64,000 nt of DNA from Elusimicrobiota bacterium (lineage in GTDB: Bacteria > Elusimicrobiota > Elusimicrobia > UBA1565 > UBA9628). The notes beneath the pieces were generated by a model, which saw only the letters and a program-made list of their open reading frames with translations, was not told the DNA's origin and made no database searches. Both the position numbers and the translations under genes were made by a program. Positions 1 to 11,000 of the stretch are shown here, piece after piece. The DNA lies in contig JAPLKL010000067.1 of NCBI GenBank assembly GCA_026388095.1, positions 62,001 to 126,000 of the forward strand, written 5' to 3'. How positions within the stretch are numbered: the stretch's first letter is position 1; each line of letters opens with the position of its first letter.

Positions 1-857
1 TCGGCCCGCCGCCGGACGGTCTTTGGCGGCGCAAGGAAGCCCAGCTGCGCATGCTGGCCTTTCTGCAGCGCGGCCGCGACCGGGAGGCTGCCGCGGCCCT
101 GTCCGAGGCCGAGAGCCTCTGGGCGCAGCCGTATGCGCTGCCATTGGGCGGCGCGCCTGGCGACCAGCGGACGCAGGATTGGCTCATGCGCCATGATGAC
201 AGCCTGCGCGAACAGGTCTGCTCGCTCATCGCCGGGTGGCCCGGCCCGCGGCGCTTCTCGTTGGCGGCGGGATGGGAAAGGATCGCCCGGCGTCCCGCGC
301 GGGACTACCGGGCCGAACCCTTGTGCGGCCGGGACCGGTCCGCCGGCTGGTGGCGGGAGTCGTCTGAATACGGCCGCAGCGACGTCCACGCGCAGGAGCT
401 GCGCGCGCTGGCGCGCGAGCAGCGCCTGCGCCCGTCGGCGGGGGAGCTCCTGGAGCCGGCTTTGGCCTGCCAGCGGTCGGGGGACCAGAGCGGGGCCCTC
501 AGGCGCCTGGAGGGTCTGGCGCGCGAGCATCCTCGAGAGGCGGCGGTGCTCAACGCCCGGGGCATCGTGAGAGCGCTGCGCGGCGAGATCCCGGCGGCGG
601 TGCGGGACCTGCGCGCGGCCATCAGGCTGGACCGGTTCCTTTTGGACGCTTACCTGTCCTTGGGCGCGGTCTACGCCGGCGCCGGCCAGGCGGCCGAGGC
701 GCGGCGAGTCTACGACGAGGCGTTGCGGCTCGACCCTAGGCTGGTCGATCCGCGGCTGCGCGGGATGATCCTCGCGCAGGGCCGGAGCCCGCGGCAGGAG
801 AGCCCAGGCGGGCCGGATAAGGTAAAATATCACGAGTGGAAACGTGCCCGGCCATAG
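1..857 (+). CDS. TPR-repeat protein, 5'-truncated by the window edge
   Basis: The reading frame is open from base 3 with no start needed, so the gene probably begins upstream. An internal ATG lies at 51. The C-terminal half carries at least two TPR units: helix pairs around the segments ALRRLEGLAREHPREAAVL and YLSLGAVYAGAGQAAEARR (about residues 165-245 counted from base 3), with the usual small/large alternation and a closing ALRLDP. The N-terminal part is Arg/Ala-rich and not recognised. Its end overlaps the start of the helicase gene by 22 nt, and a -10-like TAAAAT lies inside its 3' end. It was probably a scaffold or protein-interaction factor; no enzymatic motif is visible. Confidence 0.6.
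   Translation, partial: GPPPDGLWRRKEAQLRMLAFLQRGRDREAAAALSEAESLWAQPYALPLGGAPGDQRTQDWLMRHDDSLREQVCSLIAGWPGPRRFSLAAGWERIARRPARDYRAEPLCGRDRSAGWWRESSEYGRSDVHAQELRALAREQRLRPSAGELLEPALACQRSGDQSGALRRLEGLAREHPREAAVLNARGIVRALRGEIPAAVRDLRAAIRLDRFLLDAYLSLGAVYAGAGQAAEARRVYDEALRLDPRLVDPRLRGMILAQGRSPRQESPGGPDKVKYHEWKRARP
823..828 (+). promoter_or_regulatory. -10 element for the helicase gene
   Basis: TAAAAT stands 7 nt before the GTG start at 836, inside the 3' end of the upstream TPR gene. It fits the window-wide pattern of a -10 box placed so that transcription would begin at or next to the start codon. No convincing -35 is visible. Confidence 0.45.
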
Positions 858-3016
858 ACCTTAACTCCCTCAACCCCCAGCAGAAGGAGGGCGTGCTCCA
901 TCCCGGCGGGCCCCTGCTGGTCCTGGCCGGGGCGGGCACGGGCAAGACCCGGGTCATCACCTACCGCATCGCGCACCTCATCAGCCGCGGCGTGGCGCCG
1001 GACCGGATCCTGGCCGTCACCTTCACCAACAAGGCCGCCGGCGAGATGCGCCGCCGCATCGAGGAGCTCGCCCCGGGCAAGGGCGCCTTGGTCTGGGCCC
1101 ACACCTTCCACGCCTTCGCCGCGCGCCTGGTGCGCCGCCACCATGACGTCCTCAAGCTCAACCGCCACTTCACCATCTACGACCAGTCCGACCAGAAGCG
1201 CCTGGTGGCCGAGGCCATGAAAGCCGTGGGCCTGGAGGACCAGGACAAGAAGGCCTCCATGTACGTGAGCGTCATCTCGCGCGCCAAGGACGACCTGCTC
1301 GACGCCCAGTCCTACTCCATCCACGCCATGACCACCGGCGATCCGGCGCGCAAGACCGCCGCCGAGATCTACCTGGCCTACCAGCGCAAGCTCGACGCCT
1401 CCGGGTCCCTGGACTTCGGCGACCTCCTGCTCAAGGCCTGCGACCTCATGCGCAACCATCCCGAGGTGCGCTCCCACTACCAGAAGTTCTTCGAGCACAT
1501 GCTCGTCGACGAGTACCAGGACACCAACCACGCCCAGTACATCCTCACCAAGACCCTCGCGGCCCAGCATCGCAACCTCTGCGTGGTGGGAGACGACGAC
1601 CAGGGCATCTACTCCTGGCGCGGCGCCAACGTGCGCAACATCCTGGAGTTCGAGAACGACTTCCCGGAGACCAAGGTCGTCACTTTGGAGCAGAACTACC
1701 GCTCCAGCTCGCGCATCCTGGAGGCCGCGGGCAGGGTCATCCGCCACAATAAGACCCGCAAGCTCAAGACCCTCTGGACCACCAAGCCCGCGGGCGAGTC
1801 CGTGGTGGTGCAGGAGCTGCCCAGCGAGATGGAGGAGGCGGGCTGGGTGGTGCGCCGCATCCGCGGGCTCCTCGACCAGGGCCGGTCCTTGCGCGAGACC
1901 GCCATCTTCTACCGCACCAACGCCCAGAGCCGCTCCTTCGAGGAGGCCCTGCGCCGCGCGGGCCTGCCCTACGTCATCGTGGGCGCCATGCGCTTCTACG
2001 AGCGCAAGGAGATCAAGGACGCTCTGGCCTACGCCCGCCTCATCCTCAACCCGGCCGATTCCACGAGCCTGCAGCGCGTCATCAACGTGCCCGCCCGGGG
2101 CATCGGCAAGACCAGCCTGGACCGCATCGCCAGCTTCGCCGAGGCGCAGGGCATCAACCTCTGGGAAGCCTTCACGCGACAGGCCCAGATCCCGCAGCTG
2201 ACCGCCTCCTGCCGCCGCGCCGCCGCCGAGCTCGTCCATGCGGTCGAGAAGCTGCGCGCCGACGCGGCGGGCGTGACCGCCTCGCGGGCCATCGCCCTGA
2301 TCCTGGAGCAGACCGGCTACTGGGCCTGGCTCGAGGGCCAAGTGGCCACGGACCCGGAGGCGGCCGGCCGCCTGGCGAACCTGCAGGAGCTCATCAACTC
2401 CTCCAAGGAATACGAGGAGAAGGCCCCGGCCGACGCGGCCCTGGACCTCTCCCATTATCTGGAATCCGTGTCCTTGCAGACCGACCTCGACGCCTACGAC
2501 CCCAACAATCCGGCCGTCACCTTGATGACCGTGCACCTGGCCAAGGGCCTGGAGTACCCCGCCGTGTTCCTGACGGGCATGGAGGAGGGGCTCTTCCCCA
2601 TCGGCTCGGGCAACGCGGTGCCGGAGGAGCTCGAGGAAGAGCGCCGGCTCTGCTACGTGGGCATCACGCGGGCCCGCGAGCTGCTGCACATCAGCTACGC
2701 CTCCACGCGCCGCATCTTCGGCCAGGTCTACGCCAACCTGCCTTCGCGCTTCATCGTGGAGGCGCAGCTCCTCTTCCAGGGGACCCCCGCTTCTCCCGCC
2801 GTCTCCGCCGCGGCCCCGGTCCCGGCGACTCCCCTCTCCCGCCGGCTCTCCGCCTGCGGGGCCAGGGTCGGGATGCGCGTGACCCATCCGGAATTCGGCG
2901 GCGGCAAGGTCTTGGACGCCGCCGGCTCGGGAGACAATCTGAAGGTGGCCGTGCTGTTCGACAACGGGCACTCGGCCAAGTTCCTGGCGCGCTACGCGCC
3001 CCTGGAGAAGGAGTAG
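836..3016 (+). CDS. pcrA: ATP-dependent DNA helicase, PcrA/UvrD family
   Basis: Superfamily 1A 3'-5' helicase of 726 residues, the usual PcrA/UvrD size, acting in nucleotide-excision and mismatch repair and in clearing RecA filaments. All signature motifs are present in order: Walker A GAGTGKT (32-38), Ia FTNKAAGEM, II LVDEYQDT (about 222), III GDDDQGIYSWRG, IV EQNYRSS, V TVHLAKGLEYP (about 564) and VI YVGITRARE (about 605). The last 50 residues, with HPEFGGGKVL, match the Tudor-like RNA-polymerase-binding tail of PcrA. The start is GTG at 836, chosen because the -10-like TAAAAT ends 7 nt earlier and homology begins right after it. gatC follows with no gap. Function is secure; pcrA versus uvrD naming rests on the tail. 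Confidence 0.96.
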   Translation: METCPAIDLNSLNPQQKEGVLHPGGPLLVLAGAGTGKTRVITYRIAHLISRGVAPDRILAVTFTNKAAGEMRRRIEELAPGKGALVWAHTFHAFAARLVRRHHDVLKLNRHFTIYDQSDQKRLVAEAMKAVGLEDQDKKASMYVSVISRAKDDLLDAQSYSIHAMTTGDPARKTAAEIYLAYQRKLDASGSLDFGDLLLKACDLMRNHPEVRSHYQKFFEHMLVDEYQDTNHAQYILTKTLAAQHRNLCVVGDDDQGIYSWRGANVRNILEFENDFPETKVVTLEQNYRSSSRILEAAGRVIRHNKTRKLKTLWTTKPAGESVVVQELPSEMEEAGWVVRRIRGLLDQGRSLRETAIFYRTNAQSRSFEEALRRAGLPYVIVGAMRFYERKEIKDALAYARLILNPADSTSLQRVINVPARGIGKTSLDRIASFAEAQGINLWEAFTRQAQIPQLTASCRRAAAELVHAVEKLRADAAGVTASRAIALILEQTGYWAWLEGQVATDPEAAGRLANLQELINSSKEYEEKAPADAALDLSHYLESVSLQTDLDAYDPNNPAVTLMTVHLAKGLEYPAVFLTGMEEGLFPIGSGNAVPEELEEERRLCYVGITRARELLHISYASTRRIFGQVYANLPSRFIVEAQLLFQGTPASPAVSAAAPVPATPLSRRLSACGARVGMRVTHPEFGGGKVLDAAGSGDNLKVAVLFDNGHSAKFLARYAPLEKE

Positions 3017-3304
3017 ATGTCCATCACGGCCGAGGAGGTCCGCCGCATCGCGGCGCTGGCGCGCCTGCGGCTCTCCGATGAGGAGGCCGCGCTCTACGAA
3101 GGGCAGTTCGGCCGCATCCTCGAGCTGGTGGCGGAGATCTCGGCGCTCGACACCTCGCAGACCGCCGCCACCACGAGCGTGTTGGGGCTCTCCAACGTCA
3201 TGCGCGACGACGTGCCCAAGCCCTTCTGCGAGCCGGAGCGCCTCCTGGCCCTGGCCCCGGAGAGCGAGGGCGGCTACTACAAGGTCAAGAAGGTGCTCGC
3301 ATGA
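3017..3304 (+). CDS. gatC: Asp-tRNA(Asn)/Glu-tRNA(Gln) amidotransferase subunit C
   Basis: Ninety-five residues, typical for GatC, the small belt-like subunit that wraps and stabilises GatA against GatB in the cytosolic GatCAB complex. The N-terminus ITAEEVRRIAALARLRLSDE and the motif TTSVLGLSNVMRDD are family hallmarks. The ATG follows the helicase TAG directly, with a strong purine-rich Shine-Dalgarno (GGAGAAGGAG) embedded in the helicase 3' end. Its stop overlaps the next start as ATGA. GatA and GatB are both downstream, but each is separated from its partner by an unrelated gene. Confidence 0.95.
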   Translation: MSITAEEVRRIAALARLRLSDEEAALYEGQFGRILELVAEISALDTSQTAATTSVLGLSNVMRDDVPKPFCEPERLLALAPESEGGYYKVKKVLA

Positions 3305-4746
3305 GGGCTTGCCTCCTGGCGGGCCTGCTGGCCGCGCTGCCGGGACGCGCCGCGGCCAAGGGCCCGCCTCAGCCGGGCCGCGAGGCTCAGAAGACGCTGG
3401 CGGCCGCCATCGCGCTCTATGATAAGTGCGAGTTCGGGGCGGCCCTGGTGCGCTTCAACAAGGCGCTGGCGCTCTTCGACGGCTGGAAGACGGCCTTGGG
3501 CCACCGCGCCCTGTGCCGCTGGAACATGGGCGACCGGCGGGGCGCGGACCAGGACGCCCTCATCGCGAACCAGCTCAGGCCCAACAACGCGGCGTCCTTC
3601 ACCTCCCGCGGTCTGGCGCGCTTCGTGCTCAAGGACTACCCGGCCGCGGAGGCTGATTTCGCTCAGGCCCTAGGACTCGACCCTGACACAGCCGAGGCGC
3701 ATTTCGGCCTGGGCAGCGTGGCCAGCGCCAAGGGGGACCTGGGCCGGGCGCTGCAGAGCCTGGGCCAGGCCGTGCGCGCCAACAACGACTTCGCGACGGC
3801 CTTCTTGGTGCGGGGCACGGTGCAGGAGCGGCGCAAGGACTACCCGGCCGCGATCCGGGACTTCGACCGCGTGCTGGAGATCAACCCGCGCTTCGTCTGG
3901 GCGCACTTCTACCGGGGCAAGTGCCGCCGCGAGGTCAAGGCCTACCGCGAGGCCCTGGCCGACTTCAACGAGTTCATCTCGGAGCACCCGGACTTCGCGG
4001 AGGCGGTCTACCTGCGCTCCAACGTCCGCTTCCTGGCGGGCGATTACTCGGGTGCCGAGTCCGACCTCGACATCGTCATCTCGCTCGATCCCAAGCGGGG
4101 CTTGGCCTACTCCAATCGCGGCCAGGCGCGCGCCCAACTCGGCGACCGGGCCGGGGCCCTGGCCGACCTCAAGAGGGCTTTGGAACTGCTTCCGGACAAG
4201 CGCGCCAAGATCCAGGCCGCCATAGACAGCATCGAAGGCGCGCGGTCCCAGGCCGCTGATGCGGCGGTCCTGGAGGGCGGGCGCAGCGACGCCGCCGCGC
4301 CGTCGCCCGCGTCGGAGACTTCGGAGCCCGCTTTCGTGTCCAGCGAGGAAGGCCCGGCGCGCAAGCGTCCGGCGCGCAAAGCCGCGGCGGTGGACGATGT
4401 GGATGCCGCACCTGGCCAGTCGGCACCTGCTTCTGAGAAGCGGGTGCCTGCGTCGGCGCAGGCAAAGCCTGCGCCGCGCAGGGGTCTCGACCGCCTCGAC
4501 GAGGCCGCGGCAGGGCCGGCCGCCGCGGCGGACCTGGACGTGCTGGGGGCCGGCCCGGACGAGGCCAGGCCGGAGCCCGCCGTGACGAAGAAGCCCAAGG
4601 CCAAGCCCGCCAAAGCCAAGCGCAAGGCCGCGCTGGACGAGGACTCCCCGGAGCCGGGCCGCAAGGGCGCCGCGCCGGAGGGGGACCCGCAGAAGAGCCC
4701 GGGGGAGCGCAACGCCGGCCAGGAAGAGTCCCTGCTCATCGAATGA
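3301..4746 (+). CDS. exported TPR-repeat protein with Ala/Pro/Lys-rich tail
   Basis: A 481-residue protein with a likely signal peptide (residues 1-19, ending AAA before KGPP). About eight consecutive TPR units span roughly residues 28-310; each has the G/A-Y-A-P pattern and ends in LDP or INP. The last 160 residues are low-complexity, rich in Ala, Pro, Lys and Glu, and probably disordered. It is joined by ATGA overlaps to gatC before and gatA after, so it is translated together with the amidotransferase although it looks exported. This placement inside the gat genes is unusual. No catalytic motif was seen; it is probably a periplasmic scaffold. Confidence 0.85.
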   Translation: MRACLLAGLLAALPGRAAAKGPPQPGREAQKTLAAAIALYDKCEFGAALVRFNKALALFDGWKTALGHRALCRWNMGDRRGADQDALIANQLRPNNAASFTSRGLARFVLKDYPAAEADFAQALGLDPDTAEAHFGLGSVASAKGDLGRALQSLGQAVRANNDFATAFLVRGTVQERRKDYPAAIRDFDRVLEINPRFVWAHFYRGKCRREVKAYREALADFNEFISEHPDFAEAVYLRSNVRFLAGDYSGAESDLDIVISLDPKRGLAYSNRGQARAQLGDRAGALADLKRALELLPDKRAKIQAAIDSIEGARSQAADAAVLEGGRSDAAAPSPASETSEPAFVSSEEGPARKRPARKAAAVDDVDAAPGQSAPASEKRVPASAQAKPAPRRGLDRLDEAAAGPAAAADLDVLGAGPDEARPEPAVTKKPKAKPAKAKRKAALDEDSPEPGRKGAAPEGDPQKSPGERNAGQEESLLIE

Positions 4747-6203
4747 GTCCCGCTCCAGCCGCAGCCCTCGCGCGCGACGTGGCTTCCGGCCAGGCCTCGG
4801 CTGAGGAGGTCCTCCGGGAGCACTTGGCGCGCATCCGCGCCTGGGAGCCCAAGCTGGGCGCCTATATCCGGGTCCTGGAGCCGGAGGCCCTGGCCCAAGC
4901 CCGGGCCGTCGACGCCAAGCGCGCCCGCGGGGAGAAGCTGGGCCGCCTGGCGGGCGTGCCCGTGGCGGTCAAGGACAACATGCTCGTGCGCGGCGCGGAG
5001 ACCACGGCCGGCTCGCGCATCCTGCAGGGCCACGCCGCGGCCTACGACGCGACCGTGGTGCGGCGGCTGCGCGACGAGGACGCGGTGCTCATCGGGCAGA
5101 CCAACATGGACGAGTTCGCCATGGGCTCCTCCACCGAGAACTCGGCTTTCCAGGTCACGCGCAATCCCTGGGACGCCGACCGGGTGCCCGGCGGCTCCTC
5201 CGGCGGGTCGGCGGCCGCCGTCTGCGCCGGACTCTGCAGCCTGGCCCTGGGTTCGGACACGGGAGGCTCGATCCGCCAGCCCGCCTCCTTCTGCGGCGTG
5301 GTGGGGCTCAAGCCCACCTACGGCCGGGTCTCCCGCCACGGCCTCATCGCCTTCGCCTCTTCCTTGGACCAGATCGGTCCGCTGGCCCGCAGCGTCGGGG
5401 ACGCGGCCTTGGCCCTCTCGGTCATCGCGGGGCCCGACCCCCTGGACTCGACCTGCGCCACCATGCCGGTCCCCGACGATCTCCAGTCTCTGGGAGCCGG
5501 CGTGAAGGGCTTGCGCGTGGGGCTGCCCAAGGAATACTTCGTGGCGGGCTTGGACCCCGAAGTGGAAGCGGCCGTGCGCGCGGCCGTGGCCACCCTGGGC
5601 AAACTCGGCGCCGAGGTGCGCGAGGTCTCCCTTCCCCATACCCGCTACGCGGTGAGCGCCTATTACATCCTGGCCCCGGCGGAGGCCAGCTCGAACCTGG
5701 CCCGCTTCGACGGCGTGCGCTACGGCCGCCGCAGCGCTCGGGCGAAGAACCTCGAAGAGCTCTACGAGCTCTCGCGCGCCGAGGGCTTCGGGCCCGAGGT
5801 CAAGCGCCGCATCATGCTGGGGACCTACGCCTTGAGCGCCGGCTACTACGACGCCTACTACGGCAAGGCCCAGCGCGTCCGCACGCTCATCAAGGGGGAT
5901 TTCTCCGCGGCCTTCCAGCAGGTCGACGTCATCGCCGCGCCCGTCGCGCCCACCGCCGCCTTCCGCCTGGGCGAAAAGACCTCGGACCCGGTGGCCATGT
6001 ACCTCGGCGACGCGTTCACCATCCCTTCCAGCATGGCGGGCAACGCCAGCCTCTCGCTGCCCTGCGGCCGGACCAAGGCGGGCCTGCCCATCGGGCTCCA
6101 GCTCATCGCGGACTCCTTCTGCGAGGGGACCTTGCTGCGCGCGGCCGCGGCCTATGAGCGGGCCGACCCATGGCTGGAGCTGCCGGAGCCGGCCCGTGCT
6201 TAA
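4743..6203 (+). CDS. gatA: Asp-tRNA(Asn)/Glu-tRNA(Gln) amidotransferase subunit A
   Basis: GatA is the glutaminase subunit that releases ammonia from glutamine for GatB. The 486 residues match the family length. The amidase-signature catalytic triad is intact: Lys in [11 protein letters not shown], the cis-Ser in the [11 protein letters not shown] loop, and the nucleophile Ser in [12 protein letters not shown]. The conserved [13 protein letters not shown] follows. The ATG overlaps the stop of the preceding TPR gene (ATGA). Its own last codons overlap the GTG of the NUDIX gene by 8 nt. With gatB and gatC here, the organism very likely makes Gln-tRNA(Gln), Asn-tRNA(Asn) or both by transamidation. 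Confidence 0.97.
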   Translation: MSPAPAAALARDVASGQASAEEVLREHLARIRAWEPKLGAYIRVLEPEALAQARAVDAKRARGEKLGRLAGVPVAVKDNMLVRGAETTAGSRILQGHAAAYDATVVRRLRDEDAVLIGQTNMDEFAMGSSTENSAFQVTRNPWDADRVPGGSSGGSAAAVCAGLCSLALGSDTGGSIRQPASFCGVVGLKPTYGRVSRHGLIAFASSLDQIGPLARSVGDAALALSVIAGPDPLDSTCATMPVPDDLQSLGAGVKGLRVGLPKEYFVAGLDPEVEAAVRAAVATLGKLGAEVREVSLPHTRYAVSAYYILAPAEASSNLARFDGVRYGRRSARAKNLEELYELSRAEGFGPEVKRRIMLGTYALSAGYYDAYYGKAQRVRTLIKGDFSAAFQQVDVIAAPVAPTAAFRLGEKTSDPVAMYLGDAFTIPSSMAGNASLSLPCGRTKAGLPIGLQLIADSFCEGTLLRAAAAYERADPWLELPEPARA

Positions 6204-6606
6204 GGAGATATCGGCGGGCGGCTTGGTGGTGCGCGAGGGCAAGGTGCTTCTGGTCAAGGTGGAGAACCTGGAAGGCGAGGTCCGCTGGACCTTTCCCAAG
6301 GGGCATCTGGAAGCGGGCGAGGGTCCCCGCCAGGCGGCCCTGCGCGAGGTGGAGGAAGAGACCGGCTGGGCCTGCCGCATCCAAGCGCCGCTGACCACGG
6401 CGCGCTACCGATTCCTGCGGCACGGCCGGGAGGTCTCCAAGCAGGTCAGGTGGTATCTCATGGCGCCCCTGGAGAAGGTCGGCAGCCGGGACGGCGACGA
6501 GATCATGGCCGTGCGCTGGGCCGCTTTCGCCGCGGCCCGCAAGCTCATCAGCTATCGCAGCGACATCGAGCTCTTCGAGGCGTTCCATAAGCGGGGGGCG
6601 GCGTGA
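6196..6606 (+). CDS. NUDIX hydrolase
   Basis: A small 136-residue NUDIX protein with a complete box matching G-x5-E-x7-REUxEExGU: [14 protein letters not shown] followed by REVEEETGW, about residues 36-58. Such enzymes cleave nucleoside diphosphates linked to another moiety. The [10 protein letters not shown] context and size resemble the Ap4A/dinucleoside polyphosphate or 8-oxo-dGTP branch; the substrate cannot be fixed. I chose the GTG at 6196, which gives VLKEISAGG, the usual NUDIX opening; an ATG at 6154 would add 14 unconserved residues. The gene overlaps gatA by 8 nt and gatB by 4 nt (GTGA), so it is translationally coupled to the amidotransferase. Confidence 0.85.
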   Translation: MLKEISAGGLVVREGKVLLVKVENLEGEVRWTFPKGHLEAGEGPRQAALREVEEETGWACRIQAPLTTARYRFLRHGREVSKQVRWYLMAPLEKVGSRDGDEIMAVRWAAFAAARKLISYRSDIELFEAFHKRGAA

Positions 6607-8060
6607 GCGCGGACTTCGAGATGGTGGTGGGCCTCGAGGTGCACGTCCAGCTCGCCACCCGCACCAAGCTCTTCTGCGCCTGCGCGACCGACGGGTTCGG
6701 CGCTCCCCCGAACTCGCGGGTCTGCCCGCTCTGCACGGGCCAGCCGGGCGTGCTGCCGGTCCTCAACCGCGCCGCGGTGGAGCTGGCGTTCCAGGCGGCC
6801 CTGGCGCTCAACTGCCGGATCGCACCGGCCTCGGTGTTCGCGCGCAAGAACTACTTCTACCCGGACCTGCCCAAGGCCTACCAGATCTCCCAATACGAGA
6901 AGCCATTCTCCACGGACGGCTGGCTCGACCTGCCGGCGCCCCAGGGTGCCGGCAGGCGCATCCGCATCCATCGCATCCACCTGGAGGAGGACGCGGGCAA
7001 GCTCCTGCATGCCGTCGGCTCGCGGGAGCTCGACCATTCCTTGGTGGACTTCAACCGCGGCGGCGTGCCCTTGATCGAGGTCGTCAGCGAAGCCGACCTC
7101 CGCTCCCCCGATGAAGCCGCCGCCTACCTCAAGGCCTTGAAGGAGATCATCCAGTACGTCGGGGTGAGCCGCTGCGACATGGAGAAAGGCGAGCTGCGCT
7201 GCGACGCCAACGTGTCCGTGCGGCCCGCCGGCCAGGCCGAGTTCGGCACGCGCACGGAGATCAAGAACCTCAACTCCGTGCGCGCGGTCAAGGACGCCCT
7301 GGAATACGAGCACCTCCGGCAGACCGGGCTCCTGGCCGCGGGCGGCCGGGTCAGCCAGGAGACTTTGCTCTGGGACCCGCAGGCCGGCGTGACGCGGCCC
7401 ATGCGCTCCAAGGAAGGCGCCGAGGACTACCGCTACTTCCCGGATCCCGACCTGCCGCCCTTGGTGGCCGACGCCCGTTGGCTCGGAGAGCTCAAGGCCC
7501 GCCTGCCGGAGCTGCCCGAGGCCCGGCGGGAGCGCTTCGCCTCCCAATACGGCCTGAGCGCCGACGACGCGGAGCTCCTCGCTTCCACGCGCGCCCTGGC
7601 CGACTACTTCGACGCCGCGGCCAAGGGCCTCAAGCCCGCCGCGGCCAAGACCGCCGCCAACCTCATCGCCACCGAGTTCCTGGCCCGGCTCAACGCCGAG
7701 GGCCTGGCCCCGGAGGCGGCGCGCCTGCCGGCCGCGGAGCTGGGCGCCCTGGCGGCGCTGGTGGAGGACGGCACGCTGTCTAGCAAGGGCGCCAAGGCCG
7801 CCTTCGCCGCGCTGTGGGAGGGCGGCGGCTCGGCCGCGGAGGTCGTGGCCAAGCTCGGCTTGGCCCAGGTCTCCGACGAGGCGGCGGTGGCCGCCTGGGT
7901 CCAGTCGGCTCTGGCCGCCAACGCCAAGGCCGCGGCGGACCTCAGGGCCGGCAATGCCCGCGCCGCGGGCGCGCTGGTGGGCGCGGTCATGAAGCTCTCC
8001 AAGGGGAAAGCCAACCCCGTCATCGTCAACCGCCTGATCCAGGAGTCGCTCAAGCCATGA
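6603..8060 (+). CDS. gatB: Asp-tRNA(Asn)/Glu-tRNA(Gln) amidotransferase subunit B
   Basis: GatB is the kinase/transamidase subunit that phosphorylates the misacylated Asp or Glu on the tRNA and adds ammonia from GatA. The 485 residues carry the hallmark opening VGLEVHVQLATRTKLFC, the zinc-type cysteine set (CACATDGF and VCPLCTGQPG), and RNYFYPDLPKAYQISQYE-like residues near 85-100. A YqeY-like helical tail for tRNA recognition covers about residues 330-485. It starts with GTG in a GTGA overlap with the NUDIX gene and ends in an ATGA overlap with the NHL protein gene. Identification is secure. Confidence 0.97.
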   Translation: MSADFEMVVGLEVHVQLATRTKLFCACATDGFGAPPNSRVCPLCTGQPGVLPVLNRAAVELAFQAALALNCRIAPASVFARKNYFYPDLPKAYQISQYEKPFSTDGWLDLPAPQGAGRRIRIHRIHLEEDAGKLLHAVGSRELDHSLVDFNRGGVPLIEVVSEADLRSPDEAAAYLKALKEIIQYVGVSRCDMEKGELRCDANVSVRPAGQAEFGTRTEIKNLNSVRAVKDALEYEHLRQTGLLAAGGRVSQETLLWDPQAGVTRPMRSKEGAEDYRYFPDPDLPPLVADARWLGELKARLPELPEARRERFASQYGLSADDAELLASTRALADYFDAAAKGLKPAAAKTAANLIATEFLARLNAEGLAPEAARLPAAELGALAALVEDGTLSSKGAKAAFAALWEGGGSAAEVVAKLGLAQVSDEAAVAAWVQSALAANAKAAADLRAGNARAAGALVGAVMKLSKGKANPVIVNRLIQESLKP

Positions 8061-11000
8061 AGACCCTCCTCGCCCTCTCGGTGCTGCTCTGCGGCGCTCC
8101 GGCGCGCGCCTACGACGCCATCCACTTCCTGGAGCCCATCAAGTCCCCGGAGATGCTCAGGCCCGTGGCCGCGGCCGTCCACGACTCGCGGCTCTACGTG
8201 CTCGACGAGAAGAGATCGGCCCTCTTGGTCTGCGAGCTCGGCGGGCGGCTCCGCAAAGCCGTGGGCCGCAAGGGGACGGACAAGTCGAGCTTCGACTCGC
8301 CCCGCGGCGTGGCGGTGGGCCCGGACGGCCGGGTCTACGTGGCCGACACCGGCAATTCGCGCATCAGGGTCTTGGACGGCGACGGGGAACCCCTCTGGTC
8401 GTTCGGGACCCGCGGCTCGGAGCGCGGCATGCTCCGGTCGCCGCAGTCCGTGGCCGTGGGCGGCGACGGCCGGGTCTACGTGGCGGACACGGGCAACGAC
8501 CGCGTGCAGGTCTTCACCGCCGAGGGCATCCTCCTCTACGTCTTCGGCTCCAAGGGCAAGGAGGGGGGGCGCTTCAAGGAGCCCACCAAGGTGGTGGTCG
8601 ACCCCGCGGACAACATCTACGTGCTCGACAGCGGCAACGAGCGCATCCAGAAGTTCGACCCCTCGGCGCGCTTCGCGCGCGAGTTCGGCGCGCAGGGCAA
8701 CGATTTCGCGGTGGACGCCTACGGCTTCTTCTACGAGCTCGACGCCGGCAACGGCAAGGTCATCGAGCGCGGCCCGGACGACGCGGTCTTGGGCAGGTTC
8801 GGCAGCATCGGCTCGGGCGTGGGCCAGTTCAAGAAGCCGGAGGGCATCGCGGTGGCCCCGGACGGGATGGTGCTCGTGCTGGACGCGGGCAACTCGCGCA
8901 TCCAGCGCGCGGAGGTCAGCAACAAGCTCAAGACCGAGCTCCTGGCCCCCAACCTGCAGACCAAGCTCACGGTCTCGGGGCCGAGCCGCTCCTGGCAGCA
9001 GGCCGCCTCGGCCCTGGCCCCGTTCGGCGACGAGCTCTACGCCTACCTGCCTCTGGCCGGGCAGTTCGCGGTGTTCGACGGGGAAGGCCGGGTCAAGGCC
9101 CGCTTCGGCGCCAAGGGCGGCCAGGCGCCGGGAGGGGTCTCCGGCACTCAGGGCTTCGCGGTCTCCAAGAAGCTGGGGGTCTACGTGTCGGACACGCCGG
9201 CCAACCGCATCCAGCGCTTCGCGATCGACGGGACCTTCCAGGACACCATCGCGGCGAGCTCCGGGCTTTTCGACAGCAAGAAGAAGGAAGGCCGGGTCAA
9301 GGACCCGCGCGGGGTGGCCATCAACGACGCGGGCACGGTCTATGTGGCCGACGCGGGCAACCGCCGCATCGACGCCTTCAGCCCGGAAGGGGCGTTCCTT
9401 TTCGGCTTCGGCCCGCAGGTCGGGCCCTACACCTTGGTCGAGCCCACGGCATTGGCCTGGGACCAGGGGCGCTTCCTCTACTTCACGGACAAGGGCCTCA
9501 AGAAGGTCTTCCAGGTCGAGCCTTCGGGCGCCTTCATCGCGGCTTGGGGCGAGGAAGGCGAGGGCCCGGGCCAGTTCCAGTCGCCCTCGGCCCTGGCTTT
9601 CGACGGCCACAACTACCTCTACGTGCTCGACGACAGGCTCTCCCGGGTCTCGGTCTACACCAAGGACGGGCGCTGGCTGACGGACTTCTTCGCGCCCGGC
9701 CCGGCGCCCAGGGAACTGTCGGGGCCGACCGCGGTGGCCATCCAGGGCGAGCGCCTGCTGGTCGCGGACTACGGCAAGGCCCGCATCGTGACCTATGACC
9801 TGCACCCGCACCTGGCGGCCCCGGTCTCGATCTCGAGCTCGACCAAGGAAGGCGTCGTGAGCCTCTCCTGGCAGGCGGTGGCAGACCCTTGGACCGCGGG
9901 CTACCTGGTCAGCCGCTCCACCGACCCGGCCGGGCCTTTCGGCGAGCTGGGGCAGGTGGAGAAGCCGAGATTCCAGGATTCCACCGCGGCCGCGGACGCT
10001 TCCTATTGGTACGTGGTCGCGACCGTGGCCAAGACCAAGGACCTGGGGCCGCTCTCCCGGCCCTTCCCGGTCACCGTGCCCGCGGCCTCCAACAAGGCCC
10101 CGGTGGAGATCTCCACGGCCACCATCGGCAACATCTTCTCCGCCAACTACAAGTGGTACCTGAAGAACCCGGTGGGCAAGGTGAAGGTGACCAACAACGT
10201 CAACGTGCCGTTCCAGAGCCTCAAGCTCACCTTCCGCCTGAAGGAGTTCATGGACTTCGGCTACGATACGGAGATCAAGAGGCTCGAGGCGCGGGAGTCG
10301 GTCGAGGTGCCTTTGATCGCCACCCTGAACAACAAGATCCTGGAGGTGAGCGAGGACACGCCGGTGCAGGCGGAGTTCACGTTGACCTACTTCGAGAACG
10401 GCAAGCAGGAGACGGTGTCCTTGACCAAGCCTCTGCGCGTGTACTCGCGCAACGCCATCACCTGGGAGGAACCGCGGCGCATCGCCAACTTCCTGACCCC
10501 GAAGGACCCGCCGGTCCGCGAGTTCGCGGTCGAGGCCCTGCGCGACCGGCCGCGCTGCGCCGCGGCCGGGGCGTTGAACCCCAACTTGGTGACCGCGATG
10601 CACCTCTGGGAGGCGCTCTCCGAGGCGGGGGTGCGCTTCCAAAGCAATCCCAGCAATCCCTACGAGGCGACCCGCGAGGACGCGAACTTCCCCGTGGACT
10701 ACGCGCAGTTCCCGCGCGAGACCTTGAAGCGCAAGAGCGGGCAGTGCGACGACCTGTCCACGCTGCTCGTCTCCATGCTCACTGGGGCCAACGTGCGCTC
10801 CGCGATCCTCGACTATCCGGGGCATATGGCCTTGATGTTCGACACGGAGACGGACGACCCGGCCGAGGCCGGGCTGCCCGGCCCGGCGCTGGTGAAATAC
10901 CAGGGCACCTACTGGATTCCTCTGGAGGCCACGATGCTGGGGAGCTCTTTCGCGGAGGCTTACCGCAAGGCGCTCTACGCTTACAAGACCGAGGATGAGA

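Noticed and set aside
830-2971. A 713-residue minus-strand frame opposite the helicase.
   Set aside because: The helicase motifs on the plus strand are complete; the opposite frame has no motif and is a compositional shadow.
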